This document shows, piece after piece, positions 33,072-45,775 of a stretch of DNA of 64,000 bases. How positions within the stretch are numbered: position 1 is the stretch's first letter; each line of letters begins with the position of its first letter. The translations under genes and the position numbers were made by a program. The notes under the pieces are model-generated. The model was not told the origin of the DNA. It saw nothing but the letters and a program-made list of their open reading frames with translations, and did not search any database. Origin of the DNA: Drosophila persimilis (lineage: Eukaryota; Arthropoda; Insecta; Diptera; Drosophilidae); assembly GCF_003286085.1 (NCBI RefSeq), contig NW_020825289.1, positions 3,844,001 through 3,908,000 of the forward strand. The letters are read 5' to 3'.

Positions 33072-35425
33072 GTTTGTGCCTTGATGTTGCATACATTCAG
33101 GGCCCGAAAGGTTGTAGAAACATTTTATGCGACTGCCACAAGTTTGTTCACGAAAGTTGAAGCCTGTAAAACTTTTAATACAGTGCCTGCCAATTGTTGC
33201 CAGCTAGTACAGCTGTGTTGTGAACGTGAACAGTAACAAGCTTTTAGCGAATACACACATTAAGCCTTTTATTTGCTCGGTCTCGTCTCGTCCCTTATGA
33301 AAGGGTTCCCCGTTCAGGAGCAAAAGTTTTACATACACCTAAGAAGCTCATACCTACACTTAGTCTTAGCTTCACCTTCTCGTTCTTCTGCTCTTCCTCA
33401 CTCACTCTCTCTCTCTCACTCTCTTTCTCTCTTAATAACGATTGGCCCAGGGAGAGGAGAGTGGAGGAGCAGTGAGTGCGGCCCCGAAAACAAATGAGGA
33501 AAATATGCTTCAATAACAAAACACTCAACACTTGGCAGCACAAAAAGCTGGTAAAAAGCTGGCAGAAAGCAGGTAAAAAGCATGTGAAAAGCGGACGAGT
33601 GCTAAAAGGAACAACGACCGATTTACATAAAGACCCCAAAATGGACAACAGACGGAGCCATGGCACAGACCCACACACAGAAGCTCACACACACTCGAAA
33701 GGTAGCAACTATTGTAGCAGAACAAGGTCTTGCCAACATTTAACATGCATGTTGCGGGGGAAAATGTGTCTGACTGAAAAAGAATGGCAAATATTTAAGA
33801 GCAAATATTAAATATCGCTTCGCAGTACGCAAACATAATAATAATAAGGGTTGAAGTTGCAGTCTGGACTGACTTTACTGGGGAGCAATTTTCCACTTCC
33901 ACCCCTAGGCCGGGCTTGGTGCCAATATCCTTCCGACTAGCAGGAAGCACTTTGTGGACAGCCGGAACGCCCCACGGAACACAAAGCGGAGGCCAAAAGC
34001 CACCGATTTCGCAGCTCCTGCCTCAGCTCCATCCCGTTCCCCTCCGCCCCGCCGCAACGGCAAACAATGGGGACAGACAACGTGGGAAAAACGAGCAGAG
34101 TCGAGCCTTGTGCATTATTGAGTTTGGCAAGTGGGTGCGTGCACAGATTTTTTTGCGGGTGACTCCCAGTGGTCGGACGACGACAATGCGTTCCGCCGTC
34201 CAGCGGCCATCAGATGCAGCACTAAAAGCCGAACCCGGACTCATTAGGCTTGCAGAGCGCTCCGACGCGAGGGCCGTGCTCTAATTATACCGTCTCCACA
34301 GCAGCCAACCGAATCATTGGCTTTTTGCTTTCGCTTTTTTTATTCACAGGGAGAAGTGGGGGCTTGGTTTTCCATTTCGGGGAGATCTATCTCCTCTTGT
34401 TCGTCGCTTCTTGGGCCCGAATAATGACCATAAAACGGGTTCATCGAAGGAGAGCTGTTTTCTTGACCTTCGGCAGGCATTAAAAGGAAATAAATAATAA
34501 ATCAACTCGGGCATGAAATATTCAATAACCTAAACCGACAAAGATTTACTGCTTAGCCATTTATTTGCTGCGAACCGAAAAATAAAAACCCCCGAGGAGG
34601 GGGACCACAAAAAAGCACTTTGTAAGCAATTTGGAAAAGAAAAAAGTTGGCTGGATCTGTTTTGAAAACTGCCAACTAAACAAGAAGTCATTCAACACAC
34701 AGTGAGACAGAGAGGGAGAAAGCGGGAGAGAAACAAACTCCCACTGCCACACCCACTCCCACTCCCGACGAACTGTGAGGAATTCGAAAGAGTTGCCAAA
34801 GTGGATTGCCGGCTAAACGAAAGGTTGCCCAGAACTGTTTTGAAGTCAACCTGGCTTAGGCTTCTCATAATTTGGCAGGAGCACGGCAGGCAGACACTTG
34901 AGATCTCCTTTGTGGCGGCTGGCAAAAATATAAATTGTTTTTATTTTTGCGGCAAGGGAAATGGAATAATCAAAAGATAATGACACAAAGGGAACTGGGG
35001 AAAAGTCATCACCGTCAGCCAGGTGAAATTGCCAAAGTTGCCCGGCAACAAATATGCTCTCGAGATCTCAGATAGTGCACATGCGGGCCTCGAGCCGTAT
35101 GAAGACGTGGTTCCATCGAACCCAGCAGTTCCAGCGCCAGCCCCAACTACTAATTCGGTCCAGACAGCAGGCCATCTGCAAGGGGACAGGGGCCCCCACT
35201 GCCAAAAACGACATTTAATACAGGCAAATAAATAAACCAGGCTGCTCTCGTATGCTTTCAACACAAAGCGGAAGCCGAAACTGCTGCCAGGAAGGACCCG
35301 AGCCGAGAACCAAGATGGGCAGGGGCCTAGCCGGCAGCCAGGTCTGGCTATGAGAAATTAGTGGAGTTTTAGTGGCGCATAAATTGCCACACATACACGC
35401 AGGCAACGTCACATATATTTCACAG
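29320..35425. other. Gene-poor non-coding DNA
   Basis: No frame with coding character. It contains scattered GAGA/CTCT runs (for example about 33040-33072), a short GAGCCC/GAGCCA run near 30462-30490, and many A/T-rich homeodomain-like words. Probably regulatory and intergenic sequence. Confidence 0.5.
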
Positions 35426-35760
35426 ACAGTGCGTGTCAGAAGTATTGCACAACTTGTGCACGAGGCTGGGGTGCAAATTGAATTGAGATATTTACAGAAA
35501 CGACTCAGTTATCAAGGGTTGTCTTGGATTGATGGAAGTTTGGTAGGTTATCTAATAATTCAATCAAGAGTGTGTTTTATCGGACTCCTATTTCATAATC
35601 AATTAGGGATTATGGTAGTTTTACCTCTTCAACAACTTTATTCACGTTTTACCAATCGAATGGCTAAGGGCATATAGGTACGATACGTACTGTATGCGAA
35701 AATGGGAATAAAGCTTTATAAGGTCCACACAACAAAATCATTCGCAGTGATATCACTGCG
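35426..35760. other. Odd segment: Tc1-like end word and an 18-bp perfect palindrome
   Basis: CAGTGCGTGTCAGAAGTATT near 35426 resembles the outer end of Tc1-type elements. The next 240 bp have an open frame (to 35677) with no recognisable transposase. CGCAGTGAT|ATCACTGCG at 35743-35760 is a perfect palindrome. No matching second terminus or TA duplication was found, so a transposon remnant is only a guess. Confidence 0.3.
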
Positions 35761-36615
35761 TATACGTAGTAAACATAATAACTATAACTTTCATGGTTCT
35801 GGGCAAACAAACGAGCGGGGCTTCCACTTCTGACCCCCCTTGCATAATTAGGATGGTTATCCTTTGGAGCAAAAGCCAGATTAAACTGTTAAAGGCCTGA
35901 CTAGTCTCAATTTTGTGTGCGTACACGGAGAGCGTTATGGTCACTGGCCCCCACAGGGCCAACAGTGCCATTTTCTCTGAGGGATGCTATTCTCTGAGTC
36001 GGTGCAACGTGCACGGAAATATGGTTAATGCTTGATAATTGCAATTTATAGCAGGGCAGCTCTGTCATCTTGTCTCTCGTCCTCCCGAAGATTGCTACTG
36101 CCATAAATCACAATCAAATTAGGCCCCGATTACTCGGAGTCGGGCTGCATGAAATTGATTAATGCATGGCGGTCGGATATAATAAATCAATGGCGAGAAA
36201 CCTGAATGGAATTCAATTTCTCTGCAAGCTTTACTCTAGTAATTAGATAAAACGAGGCACACACGCCACACCACAGGAGGCCATTGTCCTGTCACTTAAA
36301 CGAGGAAGCATATGCTTATACCCAGAGCGTTGTTGTCAGTCTGTGAACGCGTTTTCAAATAAAAATTATCAAATCAAATTATTTTTGCAATGATTACAGC
36401 CTTGCTTTGTTCGCTCAATCAATTATGCTGTCGATTTCGGGTATTTGCATGTGCAAATCTGATTTACACGCACAAATGAATATTAAATTGCTTGAATCCA
36501 TCGAGTTCGAGTGCACACACATCCAGAGCACGCCATCAGTCCCACCACACGGGGCAGACGCATACCAGGACACTGCACTCGGTCCTAACATTCCCGTTGT
36601 GCGGGTGGTATGACT

Positions 36616-36651
36616 ACTCGAGTCTCGAGCCTCGAACCTCGAACCTCGAAC
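36616..36651. repeat. CCTCGAA-type short tandem repeat
   Basis: About five imperfect copies of a heptamer (cctcgaa), starting with two XhoI-like CTCGAG words. Confidence 0.7.
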
Positions 36652-39600
36652 TCAATCGGTAATAACATAAATCTCGCGAGAGGGGAGCACAATGAGAATT
36701 CGCGAGTTTCGCCCTCGCTCGACTGATTCTCTTGAGATATCCTTTGCAGGTAAGCATAGTCTGCCTCGCTGTCTTCCTGGAAGGAGAAGCAAGCGATTTT
36801 GTCGAGAATTTCCGAAGCTTATTTGTGCATAATGTAATAAACAATTCAATGAAATATACGTACTCGTATTTTATTTCATACTCGTATATCGAAAATTCTT
36901 TGGCTTAAGCTCCCCAGACTTCAATAAGCAATGCATGAATGTGTATTCAATTAGTCTAAACAATTTTGATTTAGTTCAAAGCCTTGGAAATGCCAAATGA
37001 ATTTGCCGAGTGCATCATCCCCTGCGGATGAGGATAGTCTTACATTTGAAAATTGCCCAGAAATACTTAAATTTCTGGGAATTCCATTGGAATATATTTC
37101 TTTACTTGCGATGGCGGCTACCGATTTCGGCCCCCCGAAATGTTTAGGGTCGTCCAGACGACACACTCACCACGTACACACATGAAATTCCAGTAAACCA
37201 ACTTTATTGAATTTCTTATTAATTTTTTTGTAGCTTCAAAGTCATGCTTTTGTTTTGTCGCAAGGGGTTTAATATGTGGGAGGGCCTTCCCTTGCTCGTC
37301 TGGCGCTTATTAAATTTTATTTGTGAGAGGCAGCACATCGCAACTTTTCATCGTGTATGCCATATTGCATGTGCAGTTGACATCTTCATGCGTGTGTATT
37401 CGGTGTGTGTGTGTATGCGCACGTGTGTCTGTATCTATGTGAGTTGTAGCTGTTTTAATACTTGCTCGTTGACATCCGCCAGCTTTGCGGATGTGAGTGC
37501 GGGGGGCTGTCGGAGGCAAGGGCTGGGGCGAGGGCGAGGCTAAGAAAAACATATATACTTGTGTAATATTTAAGCCTTTTATAAATTTTACTCAGTATCT
37601 CAGGCACACTGCTGTTAGTATAACAGATACATTTTAACCGCAGAGATGCTGTAGTCGCACACGCAGTAGGCACTTGAGTTCTTCTGCATTTTTATGATAC
37701 TTTTGTTGAGGGTTTATTCTTTACCTTGCAGTTACTTTTGTGCAGCTTCATAGCTGAAGACTTTTTGAGTGCTCGAGTTGGAGTTGTATTTCCACCATTT
37801 CACTAAATAGTCAAGATGCAATAGATTTCCAGCTTACAAAATGTCCTCCAACAAGATTGCTTCTTGACGTCACAAGTACTGCCTTGTTTCGCTCCGACAC
37901 CTCTCCCGCCACTGTGTTGGCGATTCCCATGCATCTGTGGGAGTATCTCGTATTGTACAGACAATAATTCGTTTCCCCTCACACATTAGATCTGATAAAT
38001 TGACTCTAATTAATCGCACATGTGAGTGGGGCAGCGAAAAGTTTCGCCGGCTCTTTTGGCAGCTCATTTTTCAGCTGATAAGGGATACGGTTTCAGTGGC
38101 TGTTCTCTCAACCACCCATGAATACATTATGTTGTTTCCACGTCTAATTGCCACGGTATTTGTTGGTTCTGCTGCTGCTGTTGCTGTGTAACAGGTGCGT
38201 GGTGCCTTTCGGCAGCTTTAACAGTTTGCTGTTGGGAATGTATTTCAACCATAAATTAAATAACGGGTCATAAAAACTTTCCAGCAAAGCAGCGCTCCAA
38301 AATGTGTTTACAACCCGTTGCCCCCGCTTTTTTTGCGAATCGTTTTCCATCTGTAAATTCCGGGGCAGTCAGAAACTCATTTAAAAATATCCAAGTCCCC
38401 CGCGAGTTGGCGTGGCTTCCCATCGGCCAGTTCCCATCGTCCAACTTTGGTATTTTAATAAAGCATTTAAACGGAATTATAAATTTGCTTAACTGCAAAC
38501 GGGTCTTTTGCTCATTTCTGCATTCATAACATCCGCTGAAAGGATTGCCGGGATCACGTAATGGGACCTGAGCCTGATAATATGCTCCAGCGTTGCCCCA
38601 TTGGCCCGTCGGGCATTAACACTGTCACAGGGTTGCACCTGCTGATGCTGATGCGGCCGCTGCAGCTCTGCAGTGCCTGCTGAAGTGGCAAACCCAGACA
38701 AAGGACCTATCCCCACTCTCGCCAGAGCCCCAGAGCCACTCAAAGTGTGCGCGTGACATTCGGCGGCCGTGACAGGAGGCCCTTTTTTGAATAATGCCCG
38801 TCAAGTGGTGGCATCGGATCCGCATCGGCATCGGCATCGGCAGCGATACTGAATGGGTGTGAGTGGGCGTGTGGGAGGCTACGTGTGGGTGGTGGCAAGG
38901 CAGGAGTTGTTGCTTCCGCTGTTGCTGGGGCACCTCTGGTTCATCTCGACTGTGATTGACGATACAAATTCTTTATTTTCATTATTTTGCTTTCGTTATT
39001 GAATTCCGCGCTGTCTGCGACACTGCGCGTGTCAGTTATTAAATGCTCTGATTAAGTATAAAGTGTAAAGTATATCGAATATTTATGGAAGCAACTTCCT
39101 TTCATGCCGCGCCTATGCTGATGCTTTGCGGGAGACGAAAGCTACATTTAATTATGACAAATTGGTTTTTGTGTACGCGAACAATGGGATTGGGAAGGAG
39201 TGGCCAAATGGATCCGAATCAAGAGGAAGCCTGCTCAAAGAAAAGGAATGAAATTAAAGATTAATTCACCATCGATTTTCTGCAAAGCATTGGAATTAAA
39301 ATGGAATCCACGAGTGGTAAAGGGCATGCCGGGTATATTGGGTCTTCGCCGCGACACTCGACAGTGAGTATCCACTGATCCTCGAACATTAAACCCACTC
39401 AAGTGGAATGTAATCTTTAGGAAAATATCCAGCAAATCAGTGTTGCTCAATTCATCTGGAATACTTTCGTGCCAGAGCCCCATCAGAGGCACTACCGGGC
39501 CGGGCAGGACCGGGCCCCACTAAGTAGGCTATGATTTTTAGCCCGATTGCCGCTTGCTCAGCGACTCAAACCGAGTTCAGCGCACAATTACACAGCCATA

Positions 39601-42600
39601 CACATAAATTGTTATGCTGTCATTAATTTTTATGTTTACATTTGTACATTTGTCTGTATTGTGTTTTCCGTTTCCGCCTGTCTACGAGTATTTGCTGTTG
39701 GCGCAGCTCTTTATCGCTCTCAAGCACGCAGCGTAATTAAGCGGCAGTTTAATGCTCAACTGAACCGCACTGGACTCGAAATAATTGATATTTCTGTGGA
39801 GCCGCACAACCCATTGAGCCGGCAATCTCTGACGGGGCAAAGCTCCTGCGGTCGCCCGTTAATGGTGACGTATTTTTACTTTGATTGCATCCAGAGAGTT
39901 GCAGTGGCAGCCGGTAAGCGGATTTCATAGAGTGCAACAAATGCCAATAAGCGCGTGCCGGAGCATTGCTCGAGTGGGAGCTGTGCACGTGCCCGGCATA
40001 AATCGATGTACTCTTCCCAGATCCCAGACCCCCACTCAGACCCAGAACCAGAACCAGACCCATACCCAGTTCTAGCTCCAACATCCCATATCCCGCAGCA
40101 CGCATCGCGACAGCGGAGAGCAGAAAGAATTATATTTATGCACATTGTGGCATGAATATAAATTGTGTCGGTATGCGGCTGGGCTAATGCGCGTTCCTGG
40201 TAGAGTCGACGGTTGGGTTCAGGATCGTGTTCACTCTTCCCGCAAATCAGCTGAGAACATCCTTCAAATTTGGAACATTTGAAACGTCGGGAACGCTTGC
40301 AGCAACTTTTCACAGCCCTTTCTTTCGGCCGACAACAACTTTCCATCGACCAACAGAGGAACAGAGGAAAAATTATGCAAATTCGGCGGCCGGCCTTGCT
40401 AATATGCTCATTTGCATAGTGCTGCCGCATTGTTTGCCGAATTGGCCAGCCATCGACTGGCCGTCTGAGACCTTATTATGCAGGGCACACACCCAGCCCC
40501 CGGCAGGGATATGCTTTGAAGCGTGCAGTTCTTCCTGTATTTTTCACACCAACCATCCTTGAACCTCTTTTCCGGCCTGACTTATTAATGCCTTGTATTT
40601 CCAAGGGCTTAACTCTTTCGCCCGACTGTTTGCTCTTCGTATACCCTTGCTAATCGCTATGGAATCCCTCTAAAGTTTAGCCCAACTTTGCTGATTTATA
40701 GATAGACGGATCTCTGGATGGATGTCTAGTTCGAGAGTCTTGTTTACTTAGGCTAGCTGTCCGTATCGCTTTCACTCCATCCCATCTCGATTAAGTATAT
40801 CACTTAGAGGGATATTTATGTGCATGTTCAGGCATGTGAAACGTGCAGAGAAGCTTCTTCTGCGTATAACACCTGTTTCAGGTGAACTTTCCCTTAAATT
40901 CCCTTAAATTTTCCCAGAAACGGACCATAGAACAATTTCGAAGAGAACCAAAATTCAATTACAGATTCGCGGTTGCAATTTATGGCGAAAAAACGAGCTG
41001 GGAAACTGCGCAACATGGTCAGCAGCTTTGCAGCCATCGTCGCGTCGTCTCCATTGGCAACGCCACTGAGCGGTGCACGTAGCGGTGTACCAACTGCTAA
41101 ATTAATTACTCAAATTTTGATCGAGTGCATGCACAAATTAACAAACGTTGTTTTTCGTGCAGCTGTATTCTGAATTCCCTTTTCGTGGTGTTCTGTGAAT
41201 TGCTCATACGCCGCTGTGTCCAAGAACCATAAAGCAGTTAGCAGGGATGCTCCACTGGAGACTACAGCCAATAACTGAATGAGCGGGATATCGGGATATT
41301 TCCATGGCTCCTGAGCGCCATGGCACCCTCCCCGGAGAACACGACCTAAGCCCATTTAATTGTCTTCGTTAGCACGCTTTAAGTTACATTTAATTTGTGG
41401 TACGAGTAGTACCTGCTGCTTCCGTTTTCGTATCGTTGTGCGTGGGTGGTGGGAGGGCAAGGTCAGGGGGCAGCGGCATGAGAATTAAGGCTAATTAGGA
41501 GTCGGGCCATTAAGGCTCAAGTGCAATGATCTGTGAGGCGTAAGGGTGCGAACAGGATGGTTCGAGTGCATTGCTTCTCATTTCAATATCTCATGTTTTA
41601 AAGCCCCATACATTCTCAGAATTTAAGGCCGGAAAATGCGGTGGTGGGGGCGGAGGCGAAGTCATAGGCGGAGGCAGAAGAGGAGCAAAGCAATTTGTTT
41701 TACCACGAGTAATTTGTCTTCAAAAAGCAAATGTTTTGCAATTTGTTAACAAGAACGTTTTTCGCTTTATGTTCCCCCACTGCCATTGGTCCTGGTCTCT
41801 TGTTTTTACTTTATTTTTTTGTCTTTATATTTTTGTTGGCAGGCGCTTGGCGGCTTGTTTGCCAACGTTTGGTTTTTGTTTCTTTTGTTTGCATTGCTTG
41901 TGGCACAGACAGACTGCCAGCCACTGCCTCTCCCTCTGCTTGGCCGCCTTCCCACCAAAACTCCAAGGCAAAGGAAAAGCCAATCCCAAAGCCGAGCCTC
42001 AATGCAAATGAAAATGGTAGAGGAAAGCTGGCCCGAGAGCAGATAAGAAGCCGAGACGCCCTCTCCGCTCCCCTGCTCGGGTAACAAATGACTGTTGTGC
42101 CTAAAATTGAAAGTAAATACATATTGGTAGACAGCCGAAAGAGAAAACATATATTTTCCCAAAGAGCATTACCTAAGGACGAGTCCTGGCGGCCAGCCCA
42201 GCCTCCACTGGGTCCGCCTGGTGCCGACCTCCACTTGTTGGACACGCCTAGACTGCCTGCCGGGATGCCGAAACTCTTAATTAAATGGCGCTGATTGCAC
42301 TGACCTGGCCCGGTCCGGTTCGGAGCTTGTCCTTAACTGAAACTGGTTGACGTTTAACAACTTTGCACATATACATAATGCCTTCGGTGTGCAATCATGG
42401 CATTGGCAATGCACTCATGTGCATTCATATTCAATTATGGTCCTGAGCGGATACGTTAATTGCTCTTAACTCTACTCGAACCGGAAAATTCCCTCTTTCA
42501 TGAGCCTCTCCCCCGCCCTCCAGCGCTGCTGCGATCCAAAATTTATCGATTCATTCGAATCTACAGGCTGAGCTTCTGAAAATATATTCCATTTGATTTC

Positions 42601-45600
42601 TCTGCCTCCCTCGAGCTCCGAAATTGTGCTTCTTTCTACTCCGGTTTGGGGTTTAGTGAAAATCCAAGGAAACCACAACTCTAATGGCCATGTTCAGGCT
42701 TTGAAAACCCATTTATCCGGGTGCTGGTGTGCTCGTGTGGTAGTGTGCGTGTGGTTCCGATTCTGCAACATCGATTTGAGGTGGTTCGGCTATCGGCATT
42801 TTTTGGGCCAGGCCATGCATGAATCCTGGCAACTTTAATCTCCATTCAGCTGCCATCGAAGCAGGCGAACGGGCGAGCGGTCGAGCGAGAGAGGAGAGCC
42901 CACTATTTGCATAGAGCAGATGAAAAGTAAAAGCCGGAGTCAGAGTCGATGGGATCTCTTTATGCCTTTATGCTTTGCAATCATGGCTCACACACACAAA
43001 CACGTCTCACGCATGCACACACACACACACACTTCTGCTATGGTAGCACAATTTGAACTTTAACACCTTCCATGACAGCCAACCGTGTGACCTCAGGCGC
43101 AATTTTGTGTAAATAACAAGAAAATCACAAAAACAACGACATCGACCTCTCTGCGCCATGCCCCAAGGCGAGGACATCCCCCTTTCTGGGTCCATCACTT
43201 TGGCTTCTGCCATTTGATACTCTTGCTGGAGGTATAATGATTATATACCCCAAGGAGAAGCATTTCCACTGGCATAGGGCATTGCACAGACCATTCTCTT
43301 TATGCACTCGTTATATATTTATATCCTACGGAATCGTAGGAACAATCGTCCAAAGAAAATATAACTTAAATTGAAACAATATACTGGGAAGGGTATCCAA
43401 AGGCTTCCGTCATCAAGGCTAACCCTCCTTTCTTTATTGTATACATACACAAAGTGTGTCCGTGTGTCTGTGTATCTAAGTGTTGTTGTAGTTGGCCATT
43501 ATGCGCATAAAATATAAGAGGGTTGTTCATATACCCAGCACAATGGATGCATAAATCTATGCTGCTTTGGCAAAAGAAAAAAGCGACATGAAAGACATGG
43601 GGGACACAGAGAAGACGGACCGGAGCGGGAGGTGAGGCATGGAGAGATGGTGAAAGACTTCTGCTGTTAGCGCGTTTGAGAGATTTATTTTAACATTTTT
43701 ATTATTAGTTTTTCGTCTCGTTTCTCCTCTCCCTGAAATTGTTCGTGGTCATGCTGCATTAGCTGCCGGCTTCCTTCACAAATTGCTCGAAAATGGTATT
43801 GCAAATTAAGGGTTAACTTTAAAGAACTTCATTGTAAAATTGATTGGGGTTGTGGGCTCCCTCCATCCGCCTCCGGTCAGCTCCAGCACCCCCTCGTATA
43901 TGCCACTTACAGCTCAGCAAGGGATTGGGTTTTCCGTTTGAATGCCTTCAATTCCGTTTGGTTTCGATTCCATTGTGCGCCTCTATATTTGGCTTAAATG
44001 TCAGCTGTCAGTGACCATAATTTCGGTTTATTGTTTTGCCAAAAACAAAAGTTCCGGCGCGAGGCCAGGCACTGGCTATATGGCTTTTCTTCTCTTAACC
44101 CATTGTGCTGACAATCTCGTTTCCCCACCTCTTGCCGCCCATAATGGAACACAAAAGGCCATCGTTTCTCGAATTTGGGACTTAGGATGTCTTTTCTAGG
44201 AGATTATTCGAACTAGAGCAACCTATAGATACATTCCATCAGATCAGATCAGTCTCTAGCGGGTACTGAAATTAGCCCTAGAATCCTGACAAATACAGCG
44301 CGGAGGGGGGGTACTCCACCGTCCTCTCTCCACTGTCCAGGGACAGTTCAAGCCCCGGACTTGTTGCTGACCTTTTGCTGAAATTAAAAACTTTTGCGTA
44401 ATGTGCATTAAAATCCTTTCAATTCCTTTCAATTTCCATAAACGCTGACCCCATGCATTTGCCAGTCTTGTAATTTTCCAATTTGCTTTTCTCATTTAGT
44501 TTTCCATTTGCCTTCCTCCAGTGTTGCCAGCTCCAATTTTGCCATCTTTTCCCCAGCTTTCTGCTGACTCGTGCGCCTAATTGTAAGTAACAAGACAGCA
44601 ACAACATTCACAGTTCCCCAAATGGTTCATGACAAAAAAAAGAAGGAGGGAAAAGGAATTCAGAAGTAGGTGGCAGGTGGCAGGGGTGGGGAAAAAGGGA
44701 GAGCCCAGGGCAAAAAGAAAAATTATAAATGGCGGCACAGAATTCTTTGCAAACACTTTTTCACGCTTGATTAATTTCGGTTCGGCAGTTGCTGCCGGTT
44801 TGCACTGTGCCGTTGCCCTTTCTTATTTTTGTGTTTTATTTTATTACCATCCATTTTTTAATAGCAAAGTGTTAAGTTTGACAGTTTCGGGTCTACTCGG
44901 GAGCATTATGAACACTTCACTGAGCGAGCGAGAAAGTCGACGGGCAAAGTGCCGCGTCAGGCGAATCTCCTGACCTGACAAGCTGCTCATAATTAATGCA
45001 CTTTCAAACTTTCCAGCAACCCATACTCATCTTCATGCTACTCGAAGAGGCAGCTCCTGTCTTTGACTGGGACTGATCCATTAGAGCTCAGCTCGGAATC
45101 AATCTTTAGCTTTAGTTTCATATGACTTGGCCAATGGGCACATCATTAGATCAGGTGCGTTACTGATTTCCCATCGCACATTTACTCGTTCATAGCGCCC
45201 TCAAGTGCCACATATTCTGATTGAATGGAAGGAGCTGCTAGAAAGAAACGTACTGTAGTGGGGGACCGCCTGCGCCTTCTCTATTTATGTTAGTGTCTTG
45301 CATTCATGTTTGCTGAACATAAAGGCAATGTGCTCTGCTTTCAATTTGCTAATGCACTGCCTGGCTCCGGGCAAAGGAAAGATCCAAAGGTTGTCTGCTG
45401 TTGCCACTTGCTTCAATGAAGATGTCTTCCTCCCTGCCCCAACTTATTTCCTGTGAACGAGTTATTGCCGACGCACATCGAGCATATCGCTGAGTGGAGC
45501 CCCGGAGTATTGTAGTCAACCTATATGTTTTATATGCTAGCTTGGGCATTTCTATATGTACTTTTGCTCCCCTCCACATCTACTCGTGCATCACTCCAAG

Positions 45601-45717
45601 TCCAGATAAAGTTTCAGCAGCTGCAGCAGTGGATTTATACGATTTATTTCATTGGCCACAAAATCAACACAGAAACATGTTTCCATCGAGAGAATATTCA
45701 TTTTTCATTTGTGGTCA

Positions 45718-45775
45718 GCCGTGGTCTGGTATGGTTCTGGTCTGGTTCTGGTCTGGTTTTGGTCTGGTCGTGTTT
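45718..45775. repeat. GGTCTGGTTCT minisatellite
   Basis: About five imperfect copies of an 11-12-bp unit (ggtctggttct). Confidence 0.75.

Noticed and set aside
35372-35677. 101-codon plus-strand frame ending ..TNRMAKGI
   Set aside because: It overlaps a possible transposon remnant but shows no catalytic or DNA-binding motif that I can recognise, so it is not called as a gene.
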